From positions 57,332,926 to 57,396,925 of the forward strand of contig CM071570.1 of the NCBI GenBank assembly GCA_036426205.1: DNA of 64,000 nucleotides, read 5' to 3'. The notes under the pieces are model-generated. The model saw only the letters and a list, made by a program, of their open reading frames with translations. It was not told where the DNA came from and did no database searches. A program made the translations under genes and the position numbers. This stretch comes from Ascaphus truei (lineage: Eukaryota; Chordata; Amphibia; Anura; Ascaphidae). Positions 12,091 through 23,512 of this stretch are shown here, in pieces. Numbering within the stretch: position 1 is the first letter of the stretch; every line of letters starts with the position of its first letter.

Positions 12091-12389
12091 CATGGTGAGT
12101 ATCATATTGGAGTTTTCTGCTATATCCATATTGCCTTTTCATAAAAATTGCTTGATTATCTAAATAATAATCTTTTTCATTTCGCAAACTCTCTCTTAAG
12201 GGTGAATTTTCATCTATATACTCCTCTACACGGTAAGTACCATAAACCCTGATGTAATCGAATATTCCACGTTGAGAGCCAGACCTCATCACCGACTTGC
12301 TATTCAGGTGATGGCCTCCTACGTTTGTCCGCGTTTCTCTTCTGTGCCTCTGTCCCATGCGATGAGTCACTTGAATGCCTTTCCAGAGA

Positions 12390-14270
12390 TCCTGTAGGTC
12401 ATTGGCCCTGGTATCTGCTGCAGGAACCCCTAATGTGGAGGGTTGCAGGGAAAGGTAGTCGGGTTACACCCTAGGGCCACAAAGATGAGGGAGCACTTCC
12501 AGGACTCTTGGAACAGAGAGTTTATAGAGAATTCTGCCAGTGGCAACAGGTCCACCCAATCATCCTGTTGCTCGGAGACATATCAACAGAGCAACTGTTC
12601 CAATGTTTGATTAGTTCTTTCCGTTTGACCATTGGACTGTGGGTGGTAGGCGGAGGAAAAATTGAGATCAATGTCCAAACGGCGACAAAAATATTTCCAG
12701 AATCTTGCAATGAATTGGGAGCCTCTGTCGTTGACAACCTGTGCCGGGAAGCCATGCAGGCGGAATACCTCCCCGATGCAAATATCTTCCAGCTCTGAAG
12801 CAGAGGGAAGTTGTTAGAGGAATGGAATGTTGCTGCTTGGAGAAATGGTCAACCAAGACCAGGATTACCATCATGCCCCGGGAGGGGGGAAGCTCTACAA
12901 TGAAATCCGTGGACAAGTGTGACTATGGATGGGAAGGAAATTAAGTAACCCGCATGGTAGAGAGCGTGGCACCTTTGTTCGTGCGCATGCTGTGCAGGCC
13001 GAGACAAAGTTCTTGACATCATTTCTGATTTCTGGCCACCAGAAGGTCCACTCGAGAAACTAGCCATTTTCTTAATCCCAGTGTGCACCAAAATTCTGGA
13101 TTGATGACCCCATTGGAGGACTTGTAGATGAAGGGGGGTGGAAACAAAGAGCCGACAAGGAGTACAGGAAGACCAGTGGGGAGTTCAGCCTGAGCTTTAC
13201 GAATGAGGTCCATGACCGTGGGAGTTATAGCGGCTACAATTCAGGAAGGAGGAATAATGGACACCTCGTCCATCTCCAGCGCATCCTCAGAAGAATGCTG
13301 GTGGGACAAGGTATTGGCATTAACATTCTTAGATCCCGGTCTAAAGGAAATAATATAGTTGAATCGGGTGAAAAAGAGAACCCATCTCACTTGGTGGGTA
13401 TTCAGCTGATGGGCACCCCCAGATACTTCAGGTACGGTGGTCTGTTAGTATGTTCACAGACATTGAAGTTCCCTCAAGAAGATGTCCCCATTCCTCCAGT
13501 GCCATTTTTACCACCAAGAGCTCCCGATTCCAGACATCATAATTACGTTCTGCTTCAGAGAACTTCTTAGAGAAGAAGCAACAAGGATGCAGACATGATT
13601 GTAAATCTGTTCTCTGTGAAAGTACTGCACTGGCACCAATATCGGAAGTATCAACATCGAGGATCAACGGATGGAGAGGGCCTAGGTGAAAAAGAATAGG
13701 AGCCGTGGAAAAATGTCTCTTTAATTTGGGAAAGGCAGCTTGTGCCTCCAGAGACCAAGAAACACGCTCTTCCCCCTTTTTGGTCATGGCCCTTATGGGT
13801 GCGACTATTTTTGAGAAATCTTGGATGAAACGACGGTAATAGTTCGCGAATCCATGGAACCTTTGGATGGGTTTAAGTCCCTTGGGCAGTGGCCAATCTA
13901 GGATCGCAGAGACCTTGGCAGGACACATCTGTAAGCCTGGAGCCGATATGATGCATCCGAGGAAATCAAAACTAGATTTCTCGATTTTGCATTTTTCAAG
14001 CTTGGCAAACAGTTGATTCTAACAAAAGGCATTGAAGCACCTCCATTATCTGCTCGCGATGTTGCTCCAAGGATTTAGAAAAATGAGGATGTTGTCAAGC
14101 TAGATGATGATACAACAACTCAGCAAGTCTCTGAATATCTCGTTGACCAAAAATTGGAAAACTGTGGGGGCATTTCATAGCCTGAAGGGCAGGACGAGAT
14201 ATTTGTAGTGACCATCTCTGGTGTTAAATGCAGTCTTCCACTCATCCCCCTGTCTGATTCGCTCTAACGG
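12390..14270 (-). pseudogene. pol: Ty3/gypsy pol remnant (RT end, RNase H, integrase)
   Basis: Read 5'-3' on the minus strand, the fragment starts within the RT palm (a [19 protein letters not shown] motif near 14240). It passes a damaged active-site region where the expected YLDD reads LDN, then FAKLEKC-type and FLG blocks. Next comes the connection block LPKGLKPIQRFHGFANYYRR (about 13850). RNase H follows, with LDVDTSDIGASAVLSQ (13660) and the ELLVVKMALEEW ... ILTDH block (to 13430). The integrase core appears as DFIVELPPSRGM and VDHFSK (12830-12915). Stops and frameshifts occur throughout. gag, protease and the N-terminal RT are missing. The order PR-RT-RH-IN and the DFIVELPPS motif identify Ty3/gypsy of the type common in fish and frogs. 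Confidence 0.85.
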
Positions 14271-14620
14271 GGCAGGGCTGGAGAAGGAAGAATAGGAGGG
14301 GTCACAGTTACGAGGTCGTCAGCAATAGGAAAAGAACAAGACAGGCAGGACATGGTTTCCAGCAGGGAACAAGGTTACAGAACCTTGCACAGGCAAGGAA
14401 GAGAGGGGAATGAAGCCTTATAAAGGGAACAGTCAGGTGTAGGCAAAAAGTCCAGAATGAGGCTGACTTCCTGCCTCAGCGGCCATGTTGGTAGACGCAG
14501 ACGTTCTTCCTCGGTGGCCATGTTGGGAGATCCTTATGCTTCACTATGATGACAGGGATTCTCAGATATCAACTGTCTTTAATTATTTGCCATGGCCTTG
14601 TATTCTGCACGCTGGACAGG
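14271..14620. other. Possible gypsy LTR/leader remnant
   Basis: The sequence changes character abruptly at about 14270. It contains ccttataaaggg and paired gccatgttgg words, as seen in LTR/leader DNA, but no LTR ends or partner copy can be placed. Confidence 0.25.
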
Positions 14621-15020
14621 CAAAGAGAAGGTGTCGCAGATGTTACTGGTGTTGGTGGTGCAGTTGCTGGGGATGTAGAAGCCACTTGATCTGCTGGTGT
14701 ATACTGTATGGTGGCTCTACATCAGATGCTGCAGGTGGCACATGTTTCTCTGAGGCCACAAGTGTGGTGGCACATGTACCATGGAGGCTGTAGGTGATCT
14801 GGGTGTTGGAGGTACCACGGACGCTAGTGGTGCTAGTGTTTGAGGTACTACTGAAGCCACAGGTGGTGTTGATGTTAAAAGTTCTAGCAAAGCTTTAGGT
14901 AGTGCAGAAGGGGCACTTCTGTTAAATTAAGGTTTCCTCTTCTTCCAGAAGTAGCTTGCCTTGATCAGATGAGTCATGATGGGAGGATTCCAGCGCAGCA
15001 GGTGTTTGTCTGTAAAATAG
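14620..15020 (-). pseudogene. Pro/Thr-rich ORF remnant, possible transposon accessory protein
   Basis: On the minus strand a stretch beginning near 15000 reads ESSHHDSSDQGKLLLEEEET. A Pro/Thr/Ser/Val-rich low-complexity region with PP.AS.VPP.TP repeats and several stops follows it. Acidic plus P/T/S-rich segments of this kind occur in the Myb-like accessory protein of Harbinger transposons. No Myb domain is visible, so this remains a guess. Confidence 0.25.
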
Positions 15021-15064
15021 TCTTCTTGAAAGGTAAGACTACCTATGGTAATATATGTTATTAT

Positions 15065-15845
15065 TGTAGCCCTGTTTCCCCTACCCCAAAGTGAGATTTG
15101 GGTGGGTATGCTATCTCCAGCTACTTCTAGGTGTTGGGCTGTGACCTGTTGGTGAACAGGAGGGCTGAGTGCTCCGCGGTGGTGTGGGGAGAGCCAGAAC
15201 AGGGGTGCAGGTTACCTTATTTCTCAGTGGTGCAGCATCTCCAGTCAACACAGGTCCTCTGCAGAGACAGAGGATGGGCCATGCTGACACCTTGATCTTC
15301 ATTCACAGCAGGCAGCAGACAGTGATGACAATGATGCTGGGTACAACTGGCTTTATTGCAGATAGGTGATATGAGATAGCAACCACAGATGCATCCCTTT
15401 TCTCTCCTTGTTCCCATCTCCTGGTCAGAGCCCTGACTCAGACCTGTTACCCCTCCCACCCATCCCCTGGGGGATGGAGGAAGACTCCTCACTCCTTCTA
15501 GAACTTCTTCATCTCTCTCCTCTCAGAACTTGAACTCACTAATTTAGGAGAGTGTCAGGATTTATAACCTGAGATAGGGGTTGGAACCTGGTCCCATAAC
15601 AGCACAGGTTGAATACTGATTGGCTAGCATTGCTTTTGGATGAACCAAATCAGAATCCATCTCTCAGGCTGACACTCTCTGGTGGCTGCTAGGCCTGTCC
15701 TTGGATACCAGTTTTGTATCAAAGGCTGTAATACACATACACAGCCTACAGAAGGAATTAACCTTTCCACTGCCTGCACCTAACAGGACTGACACTGAAT
15801 GGTCCAGGAAAAAAAGTAGTGGCCGGGAGGCTAGGCTATATTATA
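15065..15845 (-). repeat. LTR of the TGTAGC/GTTACA family (copy 1)
   Basis: Matches, with many gaps, the segment at 59897-60683. Shared blocks include aacaggagggctgagtgctccgcggtg (15157) and ggaattaacctttccactgcctg (15753). On the minus strand it ends GCTACA and carries a degenerate TGGAG-GCTG box about 175 bp before that end. No internal coding region is attached. Confidence 0.6.
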
Positions 15846-15869
15846 AAAATCAGTTTGCTGTTTAGCTTA

Positions 15870-16617
15870 TGTAGCAGGGTCACCCCTGACTACTATTCTA
15901 CCCAATGGGTTGGCAGTAAGTCCTGGTACAAGCAGGCCTTGCCAGTAGTTGGCATGGGGTTTTCACCATCACCTTTGGTACTGCACTTGAGTGACAGCAG
16001 GGGGGTGGTACATCCTGTTGTAGCTGGGACAATGGGGTGCCCATCCTCTGGCTGTTCTTAAGGACAGGACCTCCCTAAAGTTAGGAGTTGTTCCTTCCCC
16101 TCTGAGGAAGGCAGGTCACACCACTGGGAGCCTTAGATTGGGGCCTTCCCATGGGCTCTTCCCTCCGGGGGAGAGTGAGTATGGACCTTCCTCCGCTAGG
16201 GAGGTGGGGAAGAGCTAGGATGGCTGCGGGTGCCCTTGGCCTGTAGTGGCCTGTAGCTGACCTGACGGACTCTATCCAGCAGAAGACTGCTGTGTAAGTG
16301 TTACTGCAGAGTGTAGTAATAAACCCATTCCTGTTTTGCAATATTCCTCCTGCCTGGTACGTGACCTTACTGGGGAGAGAGGTAATAAGTTCTCCCGTGG
16401 AAGATCACCTTCAGTTCCTGGAGCCTACGGCAGATGGAGGCGCTGCACTGCTAAGGAGATATGTGGGGTATGAAACCCAGAAGCCTGTTCCTGTGTCCCC
16501 ACTACCATCGGCAGATGATTCAGCCCTCCTGTTGCCAGCAGATATACACCCCCTTGTATATATACACCCCCCTGTAATGGCCCCTATCTGCGATCGGGTG
16601 AGGGAAACACTGTTACA
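15870..16617 (+). repeat. LTR of the TGTAGC/GTTACA family (copy 2)
   Basis: Begins TGTAGCAGGGTCACCCCTG and ends GTTACA. It has AATAAA at about 16318 and the box TGGAGGCGCTG at 16436, 180 bp before the end. Flanks read ctta before and cttt after, a near 4-bp target duplication. It lies back to back with copy 1, about 25 bp away. Confidence 0.6.
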
Positions 16618-16639
16618 CTTTTGTATGAAAGTCTCCTTG

Positions 16640-17090
16640 CTGCAAAACTAGTGCCAAATGTCGGACAATAATTAATACCAGATATATTAAAAGAAACTAA
16701 GTAATATTAAAGAACTGTTTTTCATAGATCTGTTGTATATATTTTTTTGTAGCCGTAGAGTTTGTAACATAACCTACATTATGATGGTACAATATATGTT
16801 AATCAGAAATCTAGCATTGTTGAAACCGTTGCATAGAGTATAAAATCAACAATGAAATTTTGTAATGCACGCACTCTTATTTATGTTCCTAGATAATTAT
16901 TAAATATTTTACATACATTTTAAAAATGTTGAGAGTATGAAGGGCCAGTGATATATAGTGTAACTATTATTTGATCACTCCTTTGAAAAAGTGTTAAATC
17001 ATATATATTTATTTTTCATAGGATAAATATTGATATATGCAACATTAGGTCAACATTCTATCCTATTCTAGATTTTTTATGTATGTATAA
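16640..17090. other. AT-rich, no feature
   Basis: No coding or repeat signal recognised. Confidence 0.4.
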
Positions 17091-17094
17091 TTTT

Positions 17095-17430
17095 AGTTAC
17101 ATAGCGCCAACCATGTGTGCAGCGCTTTAGAACATTACAGTATGAAGTAAATAATGTACATTACAAACAATGGGAATAAGGGCAACAGGTAAATGATACC
17201 ATAAGGCTAACGGAGACTCTGCTTCAATGAGCTTACAATCTAAGTGCTATGTCGGGAGGCTTACAGACACATTAACAGTACAAAGTGTTTTGTTAGGAGT
17301 GCAGACAGGAGAGGTGAGTTTCATCTGGAGTTTGTAGCAGAGGCGTAAATTTTTAATGAGTTGCTTCTTTTAAGAGGTGGATTTTCAGCTGGGATTTGAA
17401 TGTGGAAAGAGAAGGTGCTTGTAACAATAA
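17095..17430. repeat. Frog-type dispersed repeat (tail of LINE/SINE)
   Basis: Contains cagcgctttagaacattacag and gagcttacaatctaa. The second is the reverse complement of the ttagattgtaagctc tail seen at 35.84 kb and 9.45 kb, so this is probably an antisense fragment of a related non-LTR family. Similar words recur near 61.48 kb. Confidence 0.45.
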
Positions 17431-17848
17431 TCAGGTTGCTCTTCTTGTACTGTACAGTAGGTTCCTTGTATCAACAAAACATCCACTTGTGAAGACGATA
17501 TCACCTCAATCATGTGCCTTTATATGCAGTCAGATGGGGCTCGACAGGGGGTCCCTCTCCAATCTTTTTTTTTGCTGTACGTCTTTCTTATTTTTTGTTT
17601 TTTAATATACTTGAAGTTCTGGGAGCATTACCCAGAATATTTATGTGAAGGTTGATGTTCCAAATTCAGGTTTCTTTTCAGACATGATGATCTTGTCAAC
17701 CCTCCAAAAAGTTGTCTCTAGTTGTCCACGATCCCAGTAATCTGAATTGTTATCTCTTTTTCCTTAAACGTACTGGTTTTGATACCTGCTGCCCTGCTGG
17801 AAGCAGCAGTGGAGGCTTCTTGTGCCATTTTCGCAATAGTGTTCTTAT

Positions 17849-17950
17849 TTATTTATTTATTTTATTTATAAAATATTTTACCAGGAAGAAATACATTGAG
17901 AGTTACCTCTCGTTTTCAAGTATGTCCTGGGCATAGAGTTAAGATGACAA
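17849..17950. repeat. Short dispersed repeat fragment
   Basis: The string ataaaatattttaccagg, then gaaatacattgagag and ttacctctcgttttcaag, has the look of a widely dispersed amphibian repeat. I recall similar sequence in frog genomes but cannot name the family. It is preceded by a (ttta)n run. Confidence 0.35.
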
Positions 17951-19572
17951 AGGAGACAGGAGACTTTGCTTTAGTGGCCGTTATTTACTTATAGTTGTAT
18001 TTATAAGGTTTCTGTGATAATTGCAAGAGATTAACGTGCATGTGCATTACTTTTTGACAACGGAAATTACTGATACTTTTGTGCTAGAGGCAGCTTAAAG
18101 CACGTGTCTTTTTTCTTATGCTAACACGCATATGTGTTACTTTGGTTACGGCAAATACGCAACAAGCCTCATTTAAAATATGCAAATGGAATGCATTCTG
18201 GATTATATTTTTGCATAGAATTATCTCAGGGAAATAACTCATGGAAAATAACAGCCATTCCTGCTTTAGGTAACATCCCGTTATTTGTCATGATTTGCTA
18301 ATTGAATCATTTAGTTTGTAAAAAAGAAAAAAACACCCTCCATATAATGTTTACATCCTACCCCAGTGTCTGTTATTCTTTTAAGGATATGGCTGTTTTT
18401 CCGCCTTCCTTGCTAATCTCACGTTTGCAATCCCTCTGTGCCGGCCCTTTTTCATGAAATTAACTATTATCCAATGTAAAAAAAAACAATCAAATTATTT
18501 CAAAAGCCATACTGTGAACGTGGGGAAGCAGGATTATGAGGGCTCGATCACAGGAGAACAGATCGATCAGGCATTTTAGATAATTACATTGCCTTGAAGG
18601 CAAGGGACTGTTTTTTTTATTTTTTATAGCAAGATGCAAAGATCATTTAACCTTCACCATCATTCTTACATTCTATCATGTTTGGTTCAGGTTCTAAATA
18701 TATCAAACACCTCATTGGTGTTTTCCACTAAGGAATCCCTAACTTCTGAATAGAACACTAGTAAAAGTTCATGTGCATTTAATGGAAAATATGGCTGATA
18801 GAAGTGCAAATACCTGTCAACTGGTCTGTTTTTGTTCATTTATTGATTTATTTTTTACATTTCACTGATGGTAAACATATTGACCCTGTATAATCATGGA
18901 ACTTGCTTATGAGCTCAGGGATTACTTTCAGACAATACAATGTGTGTGAAAATCAGATCTCAAGTATATCATTTTGATTCTCATGTACTTGGTGTATTTT
19001 TGGGATTTGTAAAATTATAGCTGTAAATCCTGCAGTGCACTTAAGTTTTTGAAATGATTTTCCCATCCCAGATACTGTACAGATGTAGCAGGCGTCAGCC
19101 TCGCCCTTTTTTCGCTCTTGCCAAATTACTTTATGATTGTGTCTGCTCCCTCGGGTGCATTGTGTGTCCCCTGCTGCAAAATGCCAGAAGGAGCAGTAAC
19201 AGTTGCTGCATCTGTACATGGAAAAGATCTTGCATGCTGCAAACATACCGAAGTTAAGCACAGAATATTGATAGAATTATACATATTTACTGGCTAACGA
19301 GACAGACAACACAAACGGAATTTAAAATCACACTTATGGAACCTATTTGGGTGCACAAATGCATCTATTACAATACATATACATAATTTTACTAACACAA
19401 TGTACTGCCTGAAGTTTTAAAGAACTGGGCTCTGCTGCCAAAGAACACAAATGACTCCTACATCTTAGCATCTGTTTTCTCTGATTGAATAGCCCTTCTA
19501 ATGGTTCAGTCATTTAAACTGAATATGATTATAGCTATTTACTGTATCACATACCACAAGAATAGGGGTTTT

Positions 19573-19577
<5 letters not shown>
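17951..19577. other. No recognisable gene or element
   Basis: Mostly AT-rich sequence of single-copy appearance. Open frames at 18953-19261 (minus) and 19054-19257 (plus) overlap each other and resemble nothing I know. Confidence 0.35.

Positions 19578-19606
<29 letters not shown>
19578..19606. repeat. (TA)n microsatellite
   Basis: Uninterrupted TA dinucleotides. Confidence 0.95.
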
Positions 19607-19609
<3 letters not shown>

Positions 19610-19617
19610 TTTCTTCT

Positions 19618-19744
19618 TTTTGATATTACATAATAATCAAATCCTATAGTAGCCCATATTTGAGAGCATTGTTGGCCACTGTTGTGGTTCTACATGATCT
19701 CAAATATGGGCTACTATAGGATTTGATTATTATGTAATATCAAA
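19618..19744. repeat. Near-perfect hairpin
   Basis: Arms 19618-19664 and 19698-19744 are exact or near-exact 47-bp reverse complements around a 33-nt loop. The left arm and loop recur immediately afterwards at 19745 and again at 20932. This is an inverted duplication of the start of the direct repeat described next. Confidence 0.85.
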
Positions 19745-20310
19745 TTTGATATTACATAATAATCAAATCCTATAGTAGCCCATATTTGAGAGCATTGTTG
19801 GCCACTGTTGTGGTTCTACATGATCTCAAATATATAGGATTTTATACATACATATTTATGGTTGTTATATTCACAATCATGTTTATATGATATTAGTGAT
19901 ACTGTTCCAAAACTGTCTTCTTGGTTCTTCGTTTTTACCCCTTTCCCCCTTTTCCCTTCCCATATTCTTCCCCCCCCCCTCCTTCTCTCTTTATTCCCTT
20001 CCAATCTCCCTCTCCTCCCCTTTCCTTCCCCTGTTATGTTTCATTCCCACTCTATGTATTTTGTATATTCATATTGATAATTATTATTTTTATCTTATGT
20101 TTTTGGTCTAATTTTGTAGGATTAGTACCATTGCATTCATTTAAATCCTTATTGGTGTATTTAACATCAGAGTAAATAATGGTTCCATTAATTATTAGAT
20201 ATAATATGACTTTGAATTACTAAAGTATATTTAATTAGGGATCTATATACATCTATATTATAAATAGGGACATGATTAAATATATGGTTTGAATATATGG
20301 TATTAATTAT
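19745..20310 (+). repeat. Long direct repeat, copy 1 (probable PLE pseudo-LTR)
   Basis: About 565 bp, nearly identical to 20932-21499. It begins tttgatattacataataatc and contains the pyrimidine tract at 19930-20030. Direct repeats about 1.2 kb apart, surrounded by hammerhead-type motifs, fit a Penelope-like element. No RT is present between them. Confidence 0.7.
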
Positions 20311-20410
20311 ATTCACATGAAGGTCAGTCAGCACACTGTAGTAGAAAAGGTTGTAATAGCAGATGCTAGTCCCATAGAGAATAAGTATAATACGAACCAA
20401 TCCAAAGACC

Positions 20411-20581
20411 AGTAAAGAGACAGCAGACCGCACGGGGTTAATCCAAAAATCTATATACACAACATGAAATACACGTAAGCCAACGTTTCGGTCCCACAGA
20501 GAGACCTTCCTCAGGGCCGTGATATAAATATAGAAAATATAGATTTTTGGATTAACCCCGTGCGGTCTGCTGTCTCTTTAC
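20411..20581. repeat. Inverted repeat around a hammerhead motif
   Basis: The left arm (20411-20456, agtaaagagacagcagaccg...) and right arm (20537-20581) are reverse complements of about 45 bp. The 80-bp centre holds a minus-strand hammerhead core at 20485-20514. Confidence 0.8.
20485..20514 (-). ncRNA. Hammerhead ribozyme-like core (PLE)
   Basis: The minus strand reads CTGAGGA, then a GGTC..GGACC stem II, then GAAAC. Flanking GCC and GGC could form a short stem I. Confidence 0.6.
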
Positions 20582-20931
20582 TGTGAAGCTGTATGATGCG
20601 TCCTTGCCAGTTTGCGATACAGGTGGCCTCGGATACAAACTCAAGGTCTGCCAGACAATTCTTTCTTTCTTTGCTGCAAAGAGATTTTCATTAGAAACAA
20701 ATTATTTATCTATTAACTATTGATTATAGACAAAACATTAAATATTAAATATTGGTTATAGATATATTCTATTGTTGATATGTCCCTGTCCAGTCAATGT
20801 CGATCACGAGAGATAAATAAGATTCATCCCAGTGATAATGAATAATTTTGCATAATATTGTATAATATAGTATAATCTTCTACATATGGTACATTCTATC
20901 TAGTCCTTGGATATTTCAAGAGGTTTTTCTT

Positions 20932-21499
20932 CTTTTTGATATTACATAATAATCAAATCCTATAGTAGCACATATTTGAGAGCATTGTTGGCCACTGTTG
21001 TGGTTCTACATGATCTCAAAAATATAGGATTTTATACATACATATTTATGGTTGTTATATTCACAATCATGTTTATATGATATTAGTGATACTGTTCCAA
21101 AACTGTCTTCTTGGTTCTTCGTTTTACCCCTTTCCCCCTTTTCCCTTCCCATATTCTTTCCTCCCCCCCTCCTTCTCTCTTTATTCCATTCCCATCTCCC
21201 TCTCCTCCCCTTTCCTTCCCCTGTTATGTTTCATTCCCACTCTATGTATTTGTATATTCATATTGATAATTATTATTTTTATCTTATGTTTTTGGTTTAA
21301 TTTTGTAGGATTAGTACCATTTCATTCATTTAAATCCTTATTGGTGTATTTAACATCAGAGTAAATAATGGTTCCATTTATTATTAGATATAATATGTCT
21401 TTGAATTACTAAAGTATATTTAACTAGGGATCTATATACATCTATATTATAAATAGGGACACGATTAAATATATGGTTTGAATATATGGTATTAATTAT
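20932..21499 (+). repeat. Long direct repeat, copy 2
   Basis: Second copy of the 565-bp unit at 19745-20310, differing by scattered substitutions and small indels. Non-autonomous PLE-like sequence with a hammerhead-like motif follows at 21725. Confidence 0.75.
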
Positions 21500-21724
21500 A
21501 GATATGTATTTTATAATTGATGTGTATAAATTATGTCTTTACTAAAATGTTTTTTATGGTATTGTATATTCTAGACAAAGTAATTACATAAGATTGTTGC
21601 CTCCTTAGCCTTATTAATCAGTAATTGTTTTCATGTGTTAACTAATTAACCAGTCAGTCAAGACTGTGGCTGATTGGTTTACATAAATATAAATGGTTAT
21701 GATGTAGTGACTGACATGTATCCC

Positions 21725-22206
21725 CTGAATAAATCACCTTAGTGTGAAGAAAACGCGTTGGGAAAGTCAGTATAGTGTGAGTTACTGACTATCACACTCA
21801 TTGCCACGTTGCCTGCTGCCGTGACTGCCTGTCAAGCCGTTATAATATCGGCGAACTCTTGCCCCCTCCCCCGTGCCCCCACGAGGTTACATCCTCTATC
21901 CTCCCCATCCGGAGTTGCTGCAGAAGCGGTGGACTTCCGGGTTATACTGGGAGAGTTTGTACGTTCTTCAAGGCCCCTGCGGGACAGTGGTTAAGGAGAG
22001 CTGGGATTTCACAAGAGAAGGGAGAGACGTGTGAGCAGAGCGGAGCAGCTTTGGCGTTTGGCGGTTGGCGAATGAGTATACTCATTACATGCTTATATTT
22101 CACATTTGTTTGTGAGTTTAAATCTGTTGGACTTAACATTGGTATTAAAAGTGTATATTTTTTCATATTACACTAGGATCGAGCGCTTTCTTTTTCTGTT
22201 TTGTAG
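21725..22206 (+). mobile_element. Non-autonomous PLE-like element with degenerate hammerhead
   Basis: Starts with a degenerate hammerhead core: CTGAATA, stem II TCAC/GTGTGA, then GAAAACGCG (21725-21756). About 400 bp of GC-rich leader-like sequence follows and ends near gagcgctttctttttctgttttg at about 22170-22200. The layout (ribozyme first, no ORF, GCGC-containing 3' end) matches the elements at 41.0-41.9 kb and 62.76-63.38 kb. Confidence 0.5.
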
Positions 22207-22209
22207 ATG

Positions 22210-22640
22210 TATTGGGAGGTCGTTGGTTCCTTGCAGAGAGCAGCCAGTATCCAGAATAGTGGGCCATCATCTTTAATTCCTATATTCAGGACTATTTCTT
22301 TTTTATGGTTTTTTTATTGATATTTATATGTTGTTTTTTTGTTTTTCTTTTGTTTTTCTTTATTCCAGCATTTTAAATATGCATACTATTAGACAATAAG
22401 ACACTAACTCACACTATAATTTTTATTAATTAAATTTTTTTTTTATATTTTATTTATTTTTTATTATTTAGTTCTAACACTGTTTGCATTTGTGTATTTT
22501 AGATTATTATTAACTCTGCTATTGACAAATATTTGTTAACTCATTTGTAAAAGTTAATTCATTTGTCACATATATTACATTGTAGTTGTTTTTAGACAGG
22601 TACTTGAAGGGCGCAGTCTTTTTTCTGTCTGTTCAAGTAT
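22210..22640. other. T-rich sequence, no feature
   Basis: AT-rich with long T runs (22300-22470). Nothing coding recognised. Confidence 0.4.
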
Positions 22641-22647
22641 ATATATA

Positions 22648-23332
22648 TGTAGCAAAGGAAGTGACAGCATGTTTTTGAGTCCACTTCTAGTGACACAGAG
22701 GTGGGTCTTTCTGGAGTCTATATATTGCACAGCACTCCCAAAAGTTAGTGTGTTATGTTCAAGGTTAAGCTCTGCTGGTTCAGAGTTGGAGTTCAAGGTC
22801 TGCAGCAGTTCAAGTCTGTCTGTCAGAGTGGTCAAGGGACAATCTATTACACACTGTGTCCAGGGATCTGGCGCAGCTGGTGATCTCCATTAGGGGAGAG
22901 GAGGAAGAGCAACTCAATTAGAGAGATAGGAGGAACCTTCTGCATGGAGTACCTCTACAAGATGTGTGGCTAAGTGTCGGCCGCTGTGATGGGCAGTCTG
23001 CCACGAGACATGCAATTAAAGCTGCCCTGGTTCAAGATACCCTTGTGTGAGTCTGGAGTTATTCCACAAGAAGATGCACCTAGGAGTTCCCCGTCAGATA
23101 CTCCTCCCTGCTGCCGTAGGGATCCTGATGGGGTGGAGGCGCTGTACTAAATGTGAGTAGGACTCAGCACACTACCTCAGACGCCTGTCATGGTGATATT
23201 CCCCATTACCAACCAGCGGGAGACTCAGGAGTCCTGTTGCCAGCAAGTGCACCACAACACACATACATGTAATTGGGAACAGATTACACCCACAGGGGCC
23301 AATATGAGATTGGGGGGTGGTCTGACCGTTAC

Positions 23333-23333
<1 letters not shown>
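22648..23333 (+). repeat. LTR of the TGTAGC/GTTACA family (copy 3)
   Basis: Starts TGTAGC right after a TA run and ends GTTAC right before another TA run. It has attaaa-type polyadenylation sequence near 23012 and the box GGTGGAGGCGCTG at 23135, about 195 bp before the end. This is a solo LTR inserted into a TA microsatellite. Confidence 0.6.
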
Positions 23334-23373
<40 letters not shown>

Positions 23374-23441
23374 TTATATATATATATATTTATAAATACC
23401 TGCCTAAACATGCAGATGAGCATAACAGCTATATTTGCATA

Positions 23442-23480
<39 letters not shown>

Positions 23481-23510
23481 TATATATATATAATATATAT
23501 ATTATACACA
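23334..23510. repeat. (TA)n-rich microsatellite
   Basis: Imperfect TA arrays split by a short unique segment (23397-23445). Confidence 0.9.
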
Positions 23511-23512
23511 TG

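Larger units (their letters stand above)
4744..12094 (-). mobile_element. Defective endogenous retrovirus (two LTRs, TSD CATG)
   Basis: Two near-identical ~600-bp LTRs in the same orientation (4748-5352 and 11494-12090) bracket 6.1 kb. A 4-bp CATG lies immediately outside both ends (4744-4747 and 12091-12094), as expected for a target-site duplication. On the minus strand the 5' LTR is the right-hand one; a primer-binding-site-like sequence follows it and a polypurine tract precedes the 3' LTR. Only env remnants are readable in the interior. gag and pol are not recognisable, and L2 LINE sequence on the opposite strand occupies about 7.2-9.6 kb. The two LTRs differ by a scatter of substitutions and small indels, so the insertion is not recent. 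The provirus is clearly non-functional. Confidence 0.8.

Noticed and set aside
12053..12370. 105-residue minus-strand frame as a possible chromodomain of the gypsy integrase
   Set aside because: No chromodomain aromatic cage or YLVKW-type motif is visible, and the lower part runs into the ERV flank and LTR.
19862..20175. Overlapping 71-84 residue open frames repeated at 21052-21364
   Set aside because: They lie in a pyrimidine-rich tract of the direct repeat in three frames at once, with no coding motif; duplication of non-coding DNA explains them.
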